Assembly: GCF_900101335.1 (NCBI RefSeq)
Contig: NZ_FNKA01000002.1
Coordinates: 248,001 to 312,000, forward strand
Direction of reading: 5' to 3'
Source of the DNA: Quadrisphaera sp. DSM 44207
Lineage (GTDB): Bacteria > Actinomycetota > Actinomycetes > Actinomycetales > Quadrisphaeraceae
Length of the DNA stretch: 64,000 bases
The translations under genes and the position numbers were made by a program. This document shows, in pieces, positions 8,621-17,566 of the stretch. Numbering within the stretch: the first letter of the stretch is position 1; each line of letters starts with the position of its first letter. Under the pieces are notes generated by a model. The model ran no database searches. It saw nothing but the letters and a program-made list of their open reading frames with translations, and was not told the DNA's origin.

Positions 8621-8836
8621 TCAGTCTCCGGAGTTGCCGGCCGCGGCGGCATCGCCGGAGCCCGCTGCTGTACCGCCATCACCCGCCGACGACCGCGGCA
8701 TCAGCGCCGCGGACGGCGGCGTGTAGCCCACCGGCAAGCCGGTGGTGGTGACGACCACCGCACCCTTGCTCTCGCGCGAAGCCGATAGCGATGAGGTCTC
8801 GCGCTGGTCCTGCGCCGGATGCGCCTTGTCGCTCAT
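8621..8836 (-). CDS. Small hydrophilic protein upstream of the DUF6338-like gene
   Basis: 71 residues from ATG 8836: MSDKAHPAQDQRETSSLSAS, then VVVTTTGLPVGYTPPSAALM and a low-complexity Gly/Ala/Ser tail. The TGA is followed immediately by the GTG of the membrane protein gene, so coupling is likely. In systems with DUF6338-type proteins a small partner is common as far as I recall, but no function is established. Probably intrinsically disordered. Confidence 0.5.
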   Translation of the reverse strand: MSDKAHPAQDQRETSSLSASRESKGAVVVTTTGLPVGYTPPSAALMPRSSAGDGGTAAGSGDAAAAGNSGD

Positions 8837-9194
8837 GAGGTGAGTGTGCCTGCATGCTCTGATACTTCGGCTCCCTGGTGATCCGCGCCTGTTCAAGATC
8901 ACCACGGCGGCGTGGTGGTGCATCGGCCTGCACTGCATCGCTAGCCGCCGTCCGGTGCTCAGGACCGCGGCACACACTGGTGTCCGTGACGACGCCCGAC
9001 GACGCCGGAGGAGCGAGTTCTGCCAGCTCATCGGAAGGCGAGGTGAGGCGGCGCTTCGAGCACTGCTTGACCGCGTTCGTGCTACGCGCTCGCCGTGTCG
9101 CGGCGCACTCGCTTGCTGCGGATCCGCGGCGGTTGTTCGAGGTCGCTCAGGTGACGATCCGCCTCGAGTCCGATCCGGCTACCGGTGGAACAGT

Positions 9195-10197
9195 GAGGTT
9201 TTCTCACCAGCTTTGCCGGTGAGGGCCGTGGTTCGGTAAGCATCGTCGCAGGTGGGCGCGGTGATCGAGTGGAAGAGGGCGGGCTCTCGAGGCGAGGGTG
9301 GTCTCGCCGAAGATCCGTTCCCTCTTCCCCGGGAGCCCGCTTGTGTCCCATCCTGCCCGCCTGAGCATCTGCGCGCTGACCCTGAAGGCCGTCACCGGCT
9401 TGGTCGCCCGCGCCCGCCGCAGCCCGAGCGCGCGTCCGTGGCAGCGGGCGGCCACCGTCCACGTCCAGGTGCTGCTGGTGGTGCGCTGGCTGCGCTGGCG
9501 CATCGACCTGCTCACCCTCGCCCGCGACGCCGGGATCAGCATCGCCACCGCCTACCGCTACCTGCACGAAGGTCTGGAGGCGATCGCCGACCAAGCTCCT
9601 GAGCTGAATGAGGTCCTCCAGCGGGCTCACCGCAGCGGGGAGGTGTTCGTGTGCCTGGACGGCACGCTGGTGCCCACCGACCGGGTCGCCGCACGCACCC
9701 CGCGGGGCAACGACGCCTGGTACTCCGGCAAGCACCGCCATCACGGAGGGAACCTGCAGGTCATCACCGACTCCCGCGGCTTCCCGATCTGGATCTCACC
9801 AGTCTCGCCGGGCGCGACCCACGACCTGGCCGCCGCCCGCACCCACGCCCTGGGGGCGCTCTACCCCCACGCCGCGCTGCGCCCCGGCCGTCTGGCGGTC
9901 CTGGCCGACGCCGGTTACCGCGGCGCCGGCATCGGGATCCACACCCCCTTCCACCGCCCCGCCGGCAACCAGGACCTCGATCCCGACAACCGGGCCCACA
10001 ACCAGCTGATCACCGCCCTGCGGGCTCCGGCCGAACGCGCCCACGCCCTGCTCACCGAACGCTGGGCCGCCCTGCGCCACGTCAGCCTCGACCCCTGGCG
10101 CATCACCACCATCGCCGCCGCCGTCCTGGTCCTGATCACCCTCGACCGCGGACATCGGTGACAAGGCAGCCAACGTCAATCCTGGTGAGAAAACCTC
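9195..10197 (+). mobile_element. IS5-type insertion sequence, intact ends
   Basis: A 1003-base element bounded by 16-base perfect inverted repeats (GAGGTTTTCTCACCAG at 9195-9210 and its complement at 10182-10197) and flanked by a 3-base direct repeat AGT (9192-9194 and 10198-10200). It holds one transposase gene. Perfect ends, an intact transposase and a clean target duplication point to recent insertion. Confidence 0.92.
9343..10161 (+). CDS. IS5-family transposase (DDE_Tnp_4 type)
   Basis: 272 residues from GTG 9343, chosen because GGGAG lies 9 bases upstream; the frame is open to 9298. An N-terminal helix-turn-helix (LTLARDAGISIATAYRYLHE) precedes the catalytic core: the first Asp in VCLDGTLVPTDRV, the second in AVLADAGYRG, and a Glu in LLTERWAALRH, the DDE triad that coordinates metal. 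GKHRHHGGNLQVITDSRG is typical of the family. The core is uninterrupted, so the element may be active. Confidence 0.92.
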   Translation: MSHPARLSICALTLKAVTGLVARARRSPSARPWQRAATVHVQVLLVVRWLRWRIDLLTLARDAGISIATAYRYLHEGLEAIADQAPELNEVLQRAHRSGEVFVCLDGTLVPTDRVAARTPRGNDAWYSGKHRHHGGNLQVITDSRGFPIWISPVSPGATHDLAAARTHALGALYPHAALRPGRLAVLADAGYRGAGIGIHTPFHRPAGNQDLDPDNRAHNQLITALRAPAERAHALLTERWAALRHVSLDPWRITTIAAAVLVLITLDRGHR

Positions 10198-10951
10198 AGT
10201 GTTCGTGCAGGACCTGCCTCCCGAGGAGCAGGTGGAGTCCGCCGCCGCGCGCGTCCGGCCACTGCTCCTGGAAAAGGAGGTCGTCTTTTATGGCACTGTG
10301 TTCAAGGCGATCGGCTTCTTCCTCCGAGGTGACGGGCATGCCGGACGGGGCGAGCACTTCGAGCGGCTGCGAGCCGCCTGGCGCGCCATCGATCCGCGTG
10401 GCACCGGGCTGCACGCGTACAACATGCAGGTCGCGCCGCTTCAGGACGGCCAGCCCGAAGCTGCGGCGTCGAGCGTGGCGGACAACCAGCTCGCCTTTGC
10501 TTGGCTGTACGGCGACGTTGTTCACCACGACCTCGAGCGTCTCGCCGCCACGGGGATCGCCGGTGTTCGCGAGCGCTACCGCGCAGCCGCGCCCTTGGTC
10601 TGCCGCGTCATGATCCACACCGTCTCCACGCTGCGCTTCGTCGAGCTCCTCGCCTCCAACGGGCTCCTGCCGGTGCCGCGGGCCGCGCTCGACGCTGGGG
10701 TCGTCGTCACCGATCCCCTGATGCGCCAGCACGCCCGAGTCTTCGTTGCTGACCCCGACGTCGACCCTCCGCGGCTACCGGTTCCAGGGCAAGCGCCCGG
10801 AGCGGGGTGGACGCTCCTGCTGCCCCCGACAGGACCAAGGACAGCTGACCAGGTACCGGATGTGCCAGGCCCTACAGCCCCTACGGGTTCCAGCGACTAG
10901 GCCACGCCTGCTCGGCGGTCCCTAGGTTTTTGTCGGGACGGCCGGCGGGTG

Positions 10952-11674
10952 TTACTCGTCTCCAGCAGCTCGGCGTCGGAGGATGTCGACGTAGTCCGCG
11001 CGTAGCCCAGAGCGACAGCGGGGGCGCTTTCCGGCGTTGATGTCTTCGACGTACTTCGCCAGCCGCTCGGGGTTCTTGCCGGACCATCCATTGGCCAGCG
11101 CCCAACCCTGCATGGCCTCACCGTCCATTTCGATGCCGGCGTTGTGGAGCGCGAGCAGGCTGCTCACCACCATGTCCTTCTCGAAGCCAGCTGAGATGGT
11201 GTTGTTGTGGTTGATCGTCATCGTGAGGCCCTTCATCGCCTCTACCACAACCGGATGCAGCTGAGGGGTCGACTGCTCCCAAGCCGATCCGTCGCCAAGG
11301 ACCGTTGGCCCGACGGCTGACACCCACGGCCTCAGTGTGTCCTCGTTCCCGGTGATGACGCACAGCGCCCGGATGTGGTGACCGCCATGGCGCGTCAGCT
11401 CGCCGAGGTCGTCCATGTCTGCCCATGCCATCAGCACCGGGCCCTTCCTGCGGATGAGCCCGACGCCTCTGCTGGTGACGTGCTCGACGTTGGAATGCCG
11501 GGTGACGAGCCGCTCTAGTTGCGGGCAGTTCCGCAGGTTGGACGTCAAGCTGGTCCACACGGTCAGCGTGTCGCCGTCGCCTAGGTACTGGCAGCACCAT
11601 TCGATCGCCGCGTCGACGCCGTCGTCGTCGTAGCTGGCCACGGCCTTCGGGTAGTCGACGTCGCGCTCAAACAT
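10952..11674 (-). CDS. Hypothetical soluble protein
   Basis: 240 residues; ATG 11674 has GGGAG 7 bases upstream (an ATG-less extension to 11722 is less likely). It reads MFERDVDYPKAVASYDDDGV, GDTLTVWTSLTSNLRNCPQL, VLMAWADMDDLGELTRHGGH and ends with ADYVDILRRRAAGDE. The mix of aromatic and acidic residues and a lower GC than neighbours suggest acquired DNA. A middle stretch (KGPVLMAWADMDDL) looks like a buried strand followed by an acidic turn. I could not assign a domain. It follows the IS-split gene convergently. Confidence 0.6.
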   Translation of the reverse strand: MFERDVDYPKAVASYDDDGVDAAIEWCCQYLGDGDTLTVWTSLTSNLRNCPQLERLVTRHSNVEHVTSRGVGLIRRKGPVLMAWADMDDLGELTRHGGHHIRALCVITGNEDTLRPWVSAVGPTVLGDGSAWEQSTPQLHPVVVEAMKGLTMTINHNNTISAGFEKDMVVSSLLALHNAGIEMDGEAMQGWALANGWSGKNPERLAKYVEDINAGKRPRCRSGLRADYVDILRRRAAGDE

Positions 11675-11936
11675 CCCGGCTCCCTGCTCTTGGCGTCGGC
11701 AGATGACGGTGTGCGCAGGCACCGACAGGACGAGCGTCCGTGAGAGCGGGCGCCGTCAGCGTCATGGAGGGTAGTCCTCTGCGACGGCTCAGAGCGCGGC
11801 AACCCAGCGTCGGGGTTCGGTGAGGCTCGGTGGGCGACAGCAGCGCAGCGGGCTGGTTGAACGCCGGCGCACGGCTCGGCTGGCCCAGGCACCGGGCGGC
11901 GACTGGGCTCCAGCCGCCGCGCCCTGAGGATCGAAC

Positions 11937-12271
11937 ATGCGTACGGTCCTGCGGGTGCACCCAGACGAGCCGCCGCTGCCGCCGACGGCCGCGGCGATCC
12001 TGTGCCCGAGGGCGGGGCAGTTCCCGCCGGCGGTGCTGAACCGGATCGGTACCGGGCACGTGCGTGGTCCCACCGGGCGGGCCGCCGGTGGGGAGCGCAG
12101 CACCGAGCACGAGGTGCACGCGGCATCCTGTGGGAGGACGGCATCATCGACGAGCGCCTGGCCTGGGCGACCGAGTGGACTCGGGAGGCGGTGCACATGC
12201 GCTTCTACGGGCGCGGCTGCACCTGGTGGGTGTGGCTGCCCGCGCGCGACGTCACCCGCTGCCGTTGCTGA
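11937..12271 (+). pseudogene. Frameshifted small gene (copy 2 of a duplicated segment)
   Basis: From ATG 11937 one frame reads MRTVLRVHPDEPPLPPTAAA...; near base 12120 the protein-like signal moves to the next frame, GILWEDGIIDERLAWATEWT, then REAVHMRFYGRGCTWWVWLP and ARDVTRCRC-stop. This second half matches the minus-strand ORF at 5418-5552. A one-base shift would join both halves into a protein of about 110 residues. Function unknown; the FYGRGCTWW segment is the conserved core. Confidence 0.4.
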
Positions 12272-12345
12272 CCCATTGCTCTCGCGCCAGGCCCATGCCT
12301 GCGGCGGCACCGGCGCATCGGCGGTTCCCGCACTCCCGCTTCTGC

Positions 12346-12768
12346 TCAGTCTGAGCCCCACAGGTCGTCCACGAACCCCCCGAGCATCTGGCGGTCCTGA
12401 GCGGTGAACGCCGGGTCCGTGAACTCGACCACGATCCAGTCGGACTGGTAGCCGTCGCTCCCCAGCGACCTGGAGAACGCCGCCGCGTCGTTGCGGTTGC
12501 CGAACTTGTAGAAGGTCACGCCGTCCGTGGCGATCGCCTCGGTGCAATCCACGTGCGCTCCACACAGCCGCTGCGTGACGTCCTCGCTCCCGCGGAAGAT
12601 CGGTGTGCCGTCCTCGTGCACCATGGGTGGCTGATTCTGGACCTGGCTGACGACGACGTCGCTGACGTCGATGAACTGGCGTCGCTCGACCCACGCCGCA
12701 CCGAGCGTCTACGCCACCAGGACTGCCACCACCACGGCGGCTGCTGGCATGACGAACCTGGCTTTCAT
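12346..12768 (-). pseudogene. Exported or anchored hypothetical protein with TAG in its signal segment
   Basis: ATG 12768, with GGGAGG upstream, starts MKARFVMPAAAVVVAVLVA, a clean signal peptide or membrane anchor, then TAG at 12709-12711 interrupts codon 20. The same frame continues TLGAAWVERRQFIDVSDVVV and QNQPPMVHEDGTPIFRG to a stop at 12346, in total about 140 codons. A shorter product from ATG 12624 (92 residues, cytoplasmic) is possible but would lack export. Downstream sequence (TFYKFGNRNDAAAFSRSLGS) keeps good codon bias, so the stop is recent. Family not recognised. Confidence 0.55.
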
Positions 12769-12840
12769 CACCCTCCCAGCATGGTGGCAGGGTGAGCCCC
12801 GTCCACGGAACTCACCCTGCCACGTCGAGAAGCTTTGGTA

Positions 12841-14018
12841 TTACCAGTTGCAGGTGTGCAGCGGCACGGTCCACCGCCAGTTCGGCTTGTCGGCCCGGAT
12901 CTTCTCGAGGTCCCACGTGGGGCCGGAGAAGCGCTGGAAGTATCCTCCGAGCACGTGGCAGTCGTGCTGATGGCGGATCGTGGCCTTGCTCGTCATGCGC
13001 GGAAGTCGAGAGGTGATCTCGGACCAGCCTTGCGTCGTGAAGATCCACTGACCCAGGGCGGGATTGACGATGCCACCGGTGACCTGCCCGATGTGAACCC
13101 TCTCCCCGAACGTCGACTTCTTCATCGAGTACTTGGGCTGGTTCTCGTACCCGGTCGGGTAGTACTGGGCCTAGCTGAACAGGGTGCGCCCGGCGTAGGG
13201 ATCGGCTACGACCGGGTAGGTCACCCTCGAGTCATCCGCGTGCTCGACCACCTGCGTGACCACGTCGCCGCTCACCTCGTACCGGGTAGGAACGTCCTGG
13301 CCTGCAGCGTCCTTGGCCCACGCCGGGGCCAGAGCGCCGAGGAGGTCGCCATCGGCGCCGACGAAGAGGACCACCGTGGGCTGGCCATCTGCATCCTCGG
13401 CAGGAACGATCGCCTCGGCGGGCGGAGGAGCCTCACCGGAGGCGATGGCGTCAGCGGTCTTCGCCGCCTCGAGCGCAGCAGCTGCCTGAGCAGCTCCGAC
13501 GACTTTGATCGTCGCTCCTGCAGGCAGGTCGATGGGGTGGTCGAAACGGGCAGGAGCCGAGGCGTCGGCAAGGACGGTCTGAAGGCGCACGCCGGTGTCG
13601 ATGGCCTGCACGGCGACGTCGACCGGGTCGGACTCGCTGGCGAAGACCACGGTGCCATCGTCAGCGACCGCGGCCTCCTCCAGCGCAGCCGCCTCCGGCA
13701 AGCCGATGGTGATCGGCAGCGGGTCCGCGCCGGGCGCTCCCTGGCTGAGGGTCACCCCCTCTGGCGCGGCCAGGGGATGTCGACGACCGCCTCTCCAGAA
13801 TCGACCGAGAGCGTGTTGCCCTCCTGCACCGGCGTGATGACGTCCGCAGCGATGGGGTCCACCACCGAGATCGCCTCGGCGATCGCGTCGGCCTCGGTCA
13901 CCTCGGTGACAGAAGCCTCGGCGTAGGCCACCGAGCTTCCGGTGACCAGTCCGGCTACCAGTACGACCGGTGTCGCGAAGCCCGCTGTGCGTGCAACGCG
14001 CTGACGCCGCCGATTCAT
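12841..14018 (-). pseudogene. Secreted DUF2599-domain protein broken by a frameshift and a TAG
   Basis: ATG 14018 starts a signal peptide (MNRRRQRVARTAGFATPVVL then VAGLVTGSSVAYA). The frame runs to GEAVVDIPW near 13775 and then must shift by one base at a CCCC run to continue as LAAPEGVTLSQGAPGADPL up to VTYPVVADPYAGRTLFS, where TAG 13171-13173 stops it. The same frame goes on AQYYPTGYENQPKYSMKKST and ends with a DUF2599-like domain (CHVLGGYF, TWDLEKIRAD, HTCNW) at 12841. Repair of two lesions gives one protein of about 390 residues. Related proteins with a YPVVADP linker are common in actinobacteria; role unknown. Confidence 0.7.
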
Positions 14019-14299
14019 CTGTTCTCCCCACTCCGTGACGTCACCGACGACCATCGCGAGCGCGGACTCGTCATCGCGCCTCGAGGCGAGCGAGCAGGTG
14101 CGGTTCGCCCCAGCGCCGGAATGCGAGCTTGCGCCGTGCACAAGGAGGTGCGGATGGGCTCTTACGGCCTCGGCCGCATCTAATGGGTGTAGGTGCCGAC
14201 GCCTGCAGCGGCGGCAGCACACCTGTGTCGATGTCCACCACGGCTGCGACCCCCGGCGCGTCGTCCCGGTCCGGTTGCGCCGCGGCTGGCACCGAGCGG

Positions 14300-16204
14300 T
14301 CAGCTGGCGACCTCGCGGCGGGCGTCCGGCAGCCGGCGCGTGGCGCCGCGGGCGTCGAGCAGCTCCAGCAGCGGCACCGCCACGCGCCGGCTCGTGCCCC
14401 ACGCCTGGCGGGCCTCGCTGAGGGTGAACGGCTGCGGCAGGGCGCGCAGCGGCGCGGCGGCGTCCGCGACGGCGGCGGGGGAGAGGTACACGCCGTCGGC
14501 GACCCGGGCCAGGGCGCCGGCGCGCACCGCGGCGCCGAGCTCGCGCGCGCCCAGGCCGAGCTCGCGCAGCCGGTGCGCCTCCGGGGCGGCGTAGGGCGCG
14601 CGCGCCAGGTCGGCGAGCACGGCGTCGACGGAGGCCTGCACCGGCCCCGGCAGGCTCGGCCCGCTCGGCCGGTCCGCCCGCACCACGCGCCCCTCGCGCA
14701 CCGCCACGCCCGCCAGGCCGGCGACGAGGGCGGGCACCAGGCTCGCGGCCGGCAGGTCCAGGCGCCGGCGCGCCGCCTCCACCGGCAGGCCCGGCTCGAG
14801 GGGGCGGTCGCGCTCGTGCGCCGCGAGCTCGCCCTGCAGGCGGGTGCGCAGCCGCGCGGCCGCGGCGGGGGAGAGCAGCCACTCGCCGTCCGTGACGACG
14901 CCGGAGCCCGCGGCGCCGGCGCGCCGCACCAGCTCGGCGGCGTCGTCGGGGGCCATGCCCATCGCGACCAGGTCGCCCGCGCGCACCGTGCCGCGCCGCT
15001 CCAGCTCACCGGCCGCGTCCGGGGTGCCGTCCAGGCCGGCCAGCGCGGCCGCCCGCTCGCGCGCCGCACCGCGCCGGCGCAGCGGCGGCGGCGCCGGGTC
15101 CAGCACCGTGGTCCCGGCCACCACGCGGTGCGCGCCGGGGTCGCGCAGCAGGCCCGTGTCGCCCAGGCGCAGCGGCAGCGGGGTGTGCAGCCGCAGCCGG
15201 GCGCTGTCCGGGCCGAGCTCGCGCACCCGCACGGGCACGGCGGCGGAGCCGACGTGCAGCACCAGCTGCTCGGGCAGCCGCGGCACCTCACCGGCCCGGC
15301 TCCCCGGGCCCAGGCCCGACGGACCCGGGCCGGTCGGGCCTAGGCCCGACGGACCCGGGCCCGACCGGCCCGTGCGCCGCAGGAGGACGTCGACCTCCTC
15401 CGCCTCCACCGCGGTGCCCGGGGTGGTCAGGGCGTTCCCGCGGCCCAGCGACCCGGCGGGCACCCCGCGCAGGTTGACCGCCACGCGCGAGACCGCGGAC
15501 GCCGACCCGACCGGGCGGCCGAGCTGGTGCAGTCCGCGCACGACGGCGGTGCGCCCGCCCGGCAGGGCCAGGGCGTCCCCGGTGCGCAGCGTCCCGGCCG
15601 GCAGCGTGCCCGTGACCACGGTGCCCGCGCCGCGCACGGTGAACGCGCGGTCCACCCACAGCCGCACGGGCGCCGCGGGGTCGGGGGCCGGCAGCGAGCG
15701 CACCAGGCCCAGCAGCGCCGCGCGCAGCTCGTCCACGCCCGCGCCCGTGGTGGCGCTGACCGCCACGTCGGGCACCCCGGCCAGCGGCGTACCGGCCAGG
15801 TGCTCGCGCGCCGCGGCGGTCGCCGCAGCGGGGTCGGCGAGGTCGCAGCGGGTGACCACGAGCAGGCCGGAGGAGACCCCGAGGGCGGCCAGGGCGTCCA
15901 GGTGCTCGCTGGACTGCGGCATCCACCCGCCGTCCGCGGCGACGACGAACAGCACCGCGGGCACCGGGCCGACGCCGGCGAGCGTGGTGGCCACGAAGCG
16001 CTCGTGGCCGGGCACGTCGACGAAGGCGACCTCGGCGTCCTCGCCCGGGGCGGCCCCGGGCAGCGCCGTCCACGCGAACCCGAGGTCGATGGTCAGGCCG
16101 CGGCGGCGCTCCTCCTCGTAGCGGTCCGGCTCCATGCCGGTCAGCGCCCGCACCAGCGTGGACTTGCCGTGGTCGACGTGGCCGGCGGTGGCGACGACGT
16201 GCAC
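14300..16204 (-). CDS. selB: Selenocysteine-specific elongation factor SelB
   Basis: 634 residues from GTG 16204. SelB is the GTPase that brings Sec-tRNA to the ribosome at recoded UGA codons. G1 is GHVDHGKST (residues 8-16), G3 is DVPGHERF (63-70) and G4 is TRCD (118-121). The EF-Tu-like domains II-III follow, then four winged-helix domains that bind the SECIS hairpin (C-terminal half, ending VPLLELLDARGATRRLPDAR). A proline/glycine linker of repeated SGLGP/TGPGP units lies at about 285-305 and makes the protein slightly longer than usual. It starts 9 bases after selA, so the two form one operon. Confidence 0.97.
   Translation of the reverse strand: MHVVATAGHVDHGKSTLVRALTGMEPDRYEEERRRGLTIDLGFAWTALPGAAPGEDAEVAFVDVPGHERFVATTLAGVGPVPAVLFVVAADGGWMPQSSEHLDALAALGVSSGLLVVTRCDLADPAAATAAAREHLAGTPLAGVPDVAVSATTGAGVDELRAALLGLVRSLPAPDPAAPVRLWVDRAFTVRGAGTVVTGTLPAGTLRTGDALALPGGRTAVVRGLHQLGRPVGSASAVSRVAVNLRGVPAGSLGRGNALTTPGTAVEAEEVDVLLRRTGRSGPGPSGLGPTGPGPSGLGPGSRAGEVPRLPEQLVLHVGSAAVPVRVRELGPDSARLRLHTPLPLRLGDTGLLRDPGAHRVVAGTTVLDPAPPPLRRRGAARERAAALAGLDGTPDAAGELERRGTVRAGDLVAMGMAPDDAAELVRRAGAAGSGVVTDGEWLLSPAAAARLRTRLQGELAAHERDRPLEPGLPVEAARRRLDLPAASLVPALVAGLAGVAVREGRVVRADRPSGPSLPGPVQASVDAVLADLARAPYAAPEAHRLRELGLGARELGAAVRAGALARVADGVYLSPAAVADAAAPLRALPQPFTLSEARQAWGTSRRVAVPLLELLDARGATRRLPDARREVAS
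15297..15364. repeat. Tandem GC repeat inside selB
   Basis: Two copies of a ~30-base unit built from CCCGACGGACCCGGGC and its near-palindromic flank encode the Pro-Gly-Ser-Leu linker between SelB domains. Likely a hinge with variable copy number; it keeps the frame. Confidence 0.6.
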
Positions 16205-16213
16205 GCGCGCTCC

Positions 16214-17536
16214 TCAGCCGGCCGCCAGGACCGCGCCGCGCAGGGCGGCGTCCTGGGCCGGCGGCACCGAGCGCAGGTCCAGCAGGCAGCGGTCCTTCTC
16301 CACCCGCGCGAGCACGGGCGGCCGCCCGGCCCGCAGCCGCGCCGCCAGCGCGCCCGGCAGGCTCACCGCGGCGCTGGTCAGCGGCACGCCCGGGGCGCCG
16401 CCGCCGCCCACGGTGGCGGTGCTGTCCACGGCGCGCGCGTCGAGGCCCCGCGCGGCCAGCTCGCGCGCCAGCGCCTCCGCTCGGGCCCGCACGGCGCCCG
16501 CGGGAGCGGCCAGCGCCTCGAGCGCGGGCGGCCGGGGGCCGCGCAGCGTGGCCTCCAGGGCCGCCAGGGTCAGCTTGTCCACGCGCAGCGCCCGGGCCAG
16601 GGGGTGGCGGCGCAGGCGCTCGACGACGTCGGCGCGGCCGAGCAGCAGCCCCGCCTGCGGGCCGCCCAGCAGCTTGTCGCCGCTGGCGGTCACGAGGTCG
16701 GCGCCGGCGGCCAGGGCGCTGCCGGCGTCCGGCTCGTCGGGCAGCAGCGGGTGCGGGGCGAGCAGGCCCGATCCGGTGTCGACCACGAGCGGCACGTCCC
16801 GCTCGCGGCACAGCGGCGCGAGCTCGCCCGCCGTCGCGGCGGCGGTGAAGCCGGTGACGAGGAAGTTCGACGGGTGCACCTTGAGCACCATGCCGACGGG
16901 CCGGTCCCCGTCCGCGTCGAGGGCGCGGGCGTAGTCGCGGGCGCTGGTGCGGTTGGTGGTGCCGACCTCGCGCAGCCGGGCGCCGGTGGAGGTGACCAGC
17001 TCGTGCAGGCGGAAGCCGTCTCCGATCTCGACCATCTCCCCGCGCGAGACGACGACGTCGCGGCCGGCGGCCAGGGCCGTGGCGGCCAGCACGAGCGCGG
17101 CGGCGCCGTTGTTGACCACGTGCACGGCCTCCGCCGCCGGCACGGCCGCCGCCAGGGCGGCGAGCACCTCCCGCCCGCGCCGGGCGCGCCGCCCCGTGGC
17201 CAGGTCCAGCTCCACGTCGGTGGTGCCGGACGCCGCGACCACGGCGTCCACCGCGGCCGCGGACAGCGGCGCGCGCCCGAGGTTGGTGTGCAGCAGCACG
17301 CCGGTGGCGTTGAGCACCGGCTGCAGGCTCGACGCCCGCGCCGGCAGGGCGGCGAGGACGGCGTCGACCACGGCGCCGGGGTCGACGGCGCCGGTGCGCA
17401 CGCCCTGCTGCGCGGCCGCGACGGCGTCCTTGACGAGGCTGCGCCCGAGGCGCGCGAGCGGGTCGGCCAGCCGGGGGTCCGCGAGCACGGCGTCGGTGCG
17501 CGGCACCGCCCGGCGCTGGTCGACGGGGTTGGTCAC
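16214..17536 (-). CDS. selA: L-seryl-tRNA(Sec) selenium transferase SelA
   Basis: 440 residues from GTG or ATG near 17536 (MTNPVDQRRAVPRTDAVLAD). SelA converts Ser-tRNA(Sec) to Sec-tRNA(Sec) with selenophosphate. Visible signatures are VLNATGVLLHTNLGRAPLS, SRGEMVEIGDGFRLHEL, VGTTNRTSARDY, VDTGSGLLAPHP and the PLP-binding SGDKLLGGPQAG with Lys288. Length is close to the bacterial norm (about 460). It is the first gene of a selA-selB operon on the minus strand; the tRNA and selD lie 1.6 kb upstream. Confidence 0.97.
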   Translation of the reverse strand: MTNPVDQRRAVPRTDAVLADPRLADPLARLGRSLVKDAVAAAQQGVRTGAVDPGAVVDAVLAALPARASSLQPVLNATGVLLHTNLGRAPLSAAAVDAVVAASGTTDVELDLATGRRARRGREVLAALAAAVPAAEAVHVVNNGAAALVLAATALAAGRDVVVSRGEMVEIGDGFRLHELVTSTGARLREVGTTNRTSARDYARALDADGDRPVGMVLKVHPSNFLVTGFTAAATAGELAPLCRERDVPLVVDTGSGLLAPHPLLPDEPDAGSALAAGADLVTASGDKLLGGPQAGLLLGRADVVERLRRHPLARALRVDKLTLAALEATLRGPRPPALEALAAPAGAVRARAEALARELAARGLDARAVDSTATVGGGGAPGVPLTSAAVSLPGALAARLRAGRPPVLARVEKDRCLLDLRSVPPAQDAALRGAVLAAG

Positions 17537-17566
17537 CGCCTCAGCGTAGGTCGTGGCTCCGCGCGC

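Larger units (their letters stand above)
8986..10900 (+). pseudogene. Unknown gene split by an IS5-type insertion
   Basis: The left part (from GTG 8986, with GTG 8980 also possible) reads ...RRRFEHCLTAFVLRARRVAA and ...RLESDPATGGTV; the right part reads VFVQDLPPEEQVESAAARV and runs to TAG 10900. Deleting the element plus one copy of the flanking AGT gives ...GGA ACA GTG TTC GTG CAG, an uninterrupted frame of about 300 codons. The encoded protein is soluble with no recognised domain (motifs LLEKEVVFYGTVFKAIGFF, NQLAFAWLYGDVVHHDLERL). It is divergent from the small protein/DUF6338-like operon, which may mark a three-gene module. The insertion must inactivate it unless the right-hand part is expressed alone. 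Confidence 0.7.

Noticed and set aside
5418..13173. Amber codons as evidence of a recoded genetic code
   Set aside because: Many normal genes nearby end with TAG, and no suppressor tRNA was seen; pseudogene decay is simpler.
14300..15300. Tandem GC-rich segments as a CRISPR-like array
   Set aside because: Repeats are few, coding and without unique spacers; no cas genes occur.
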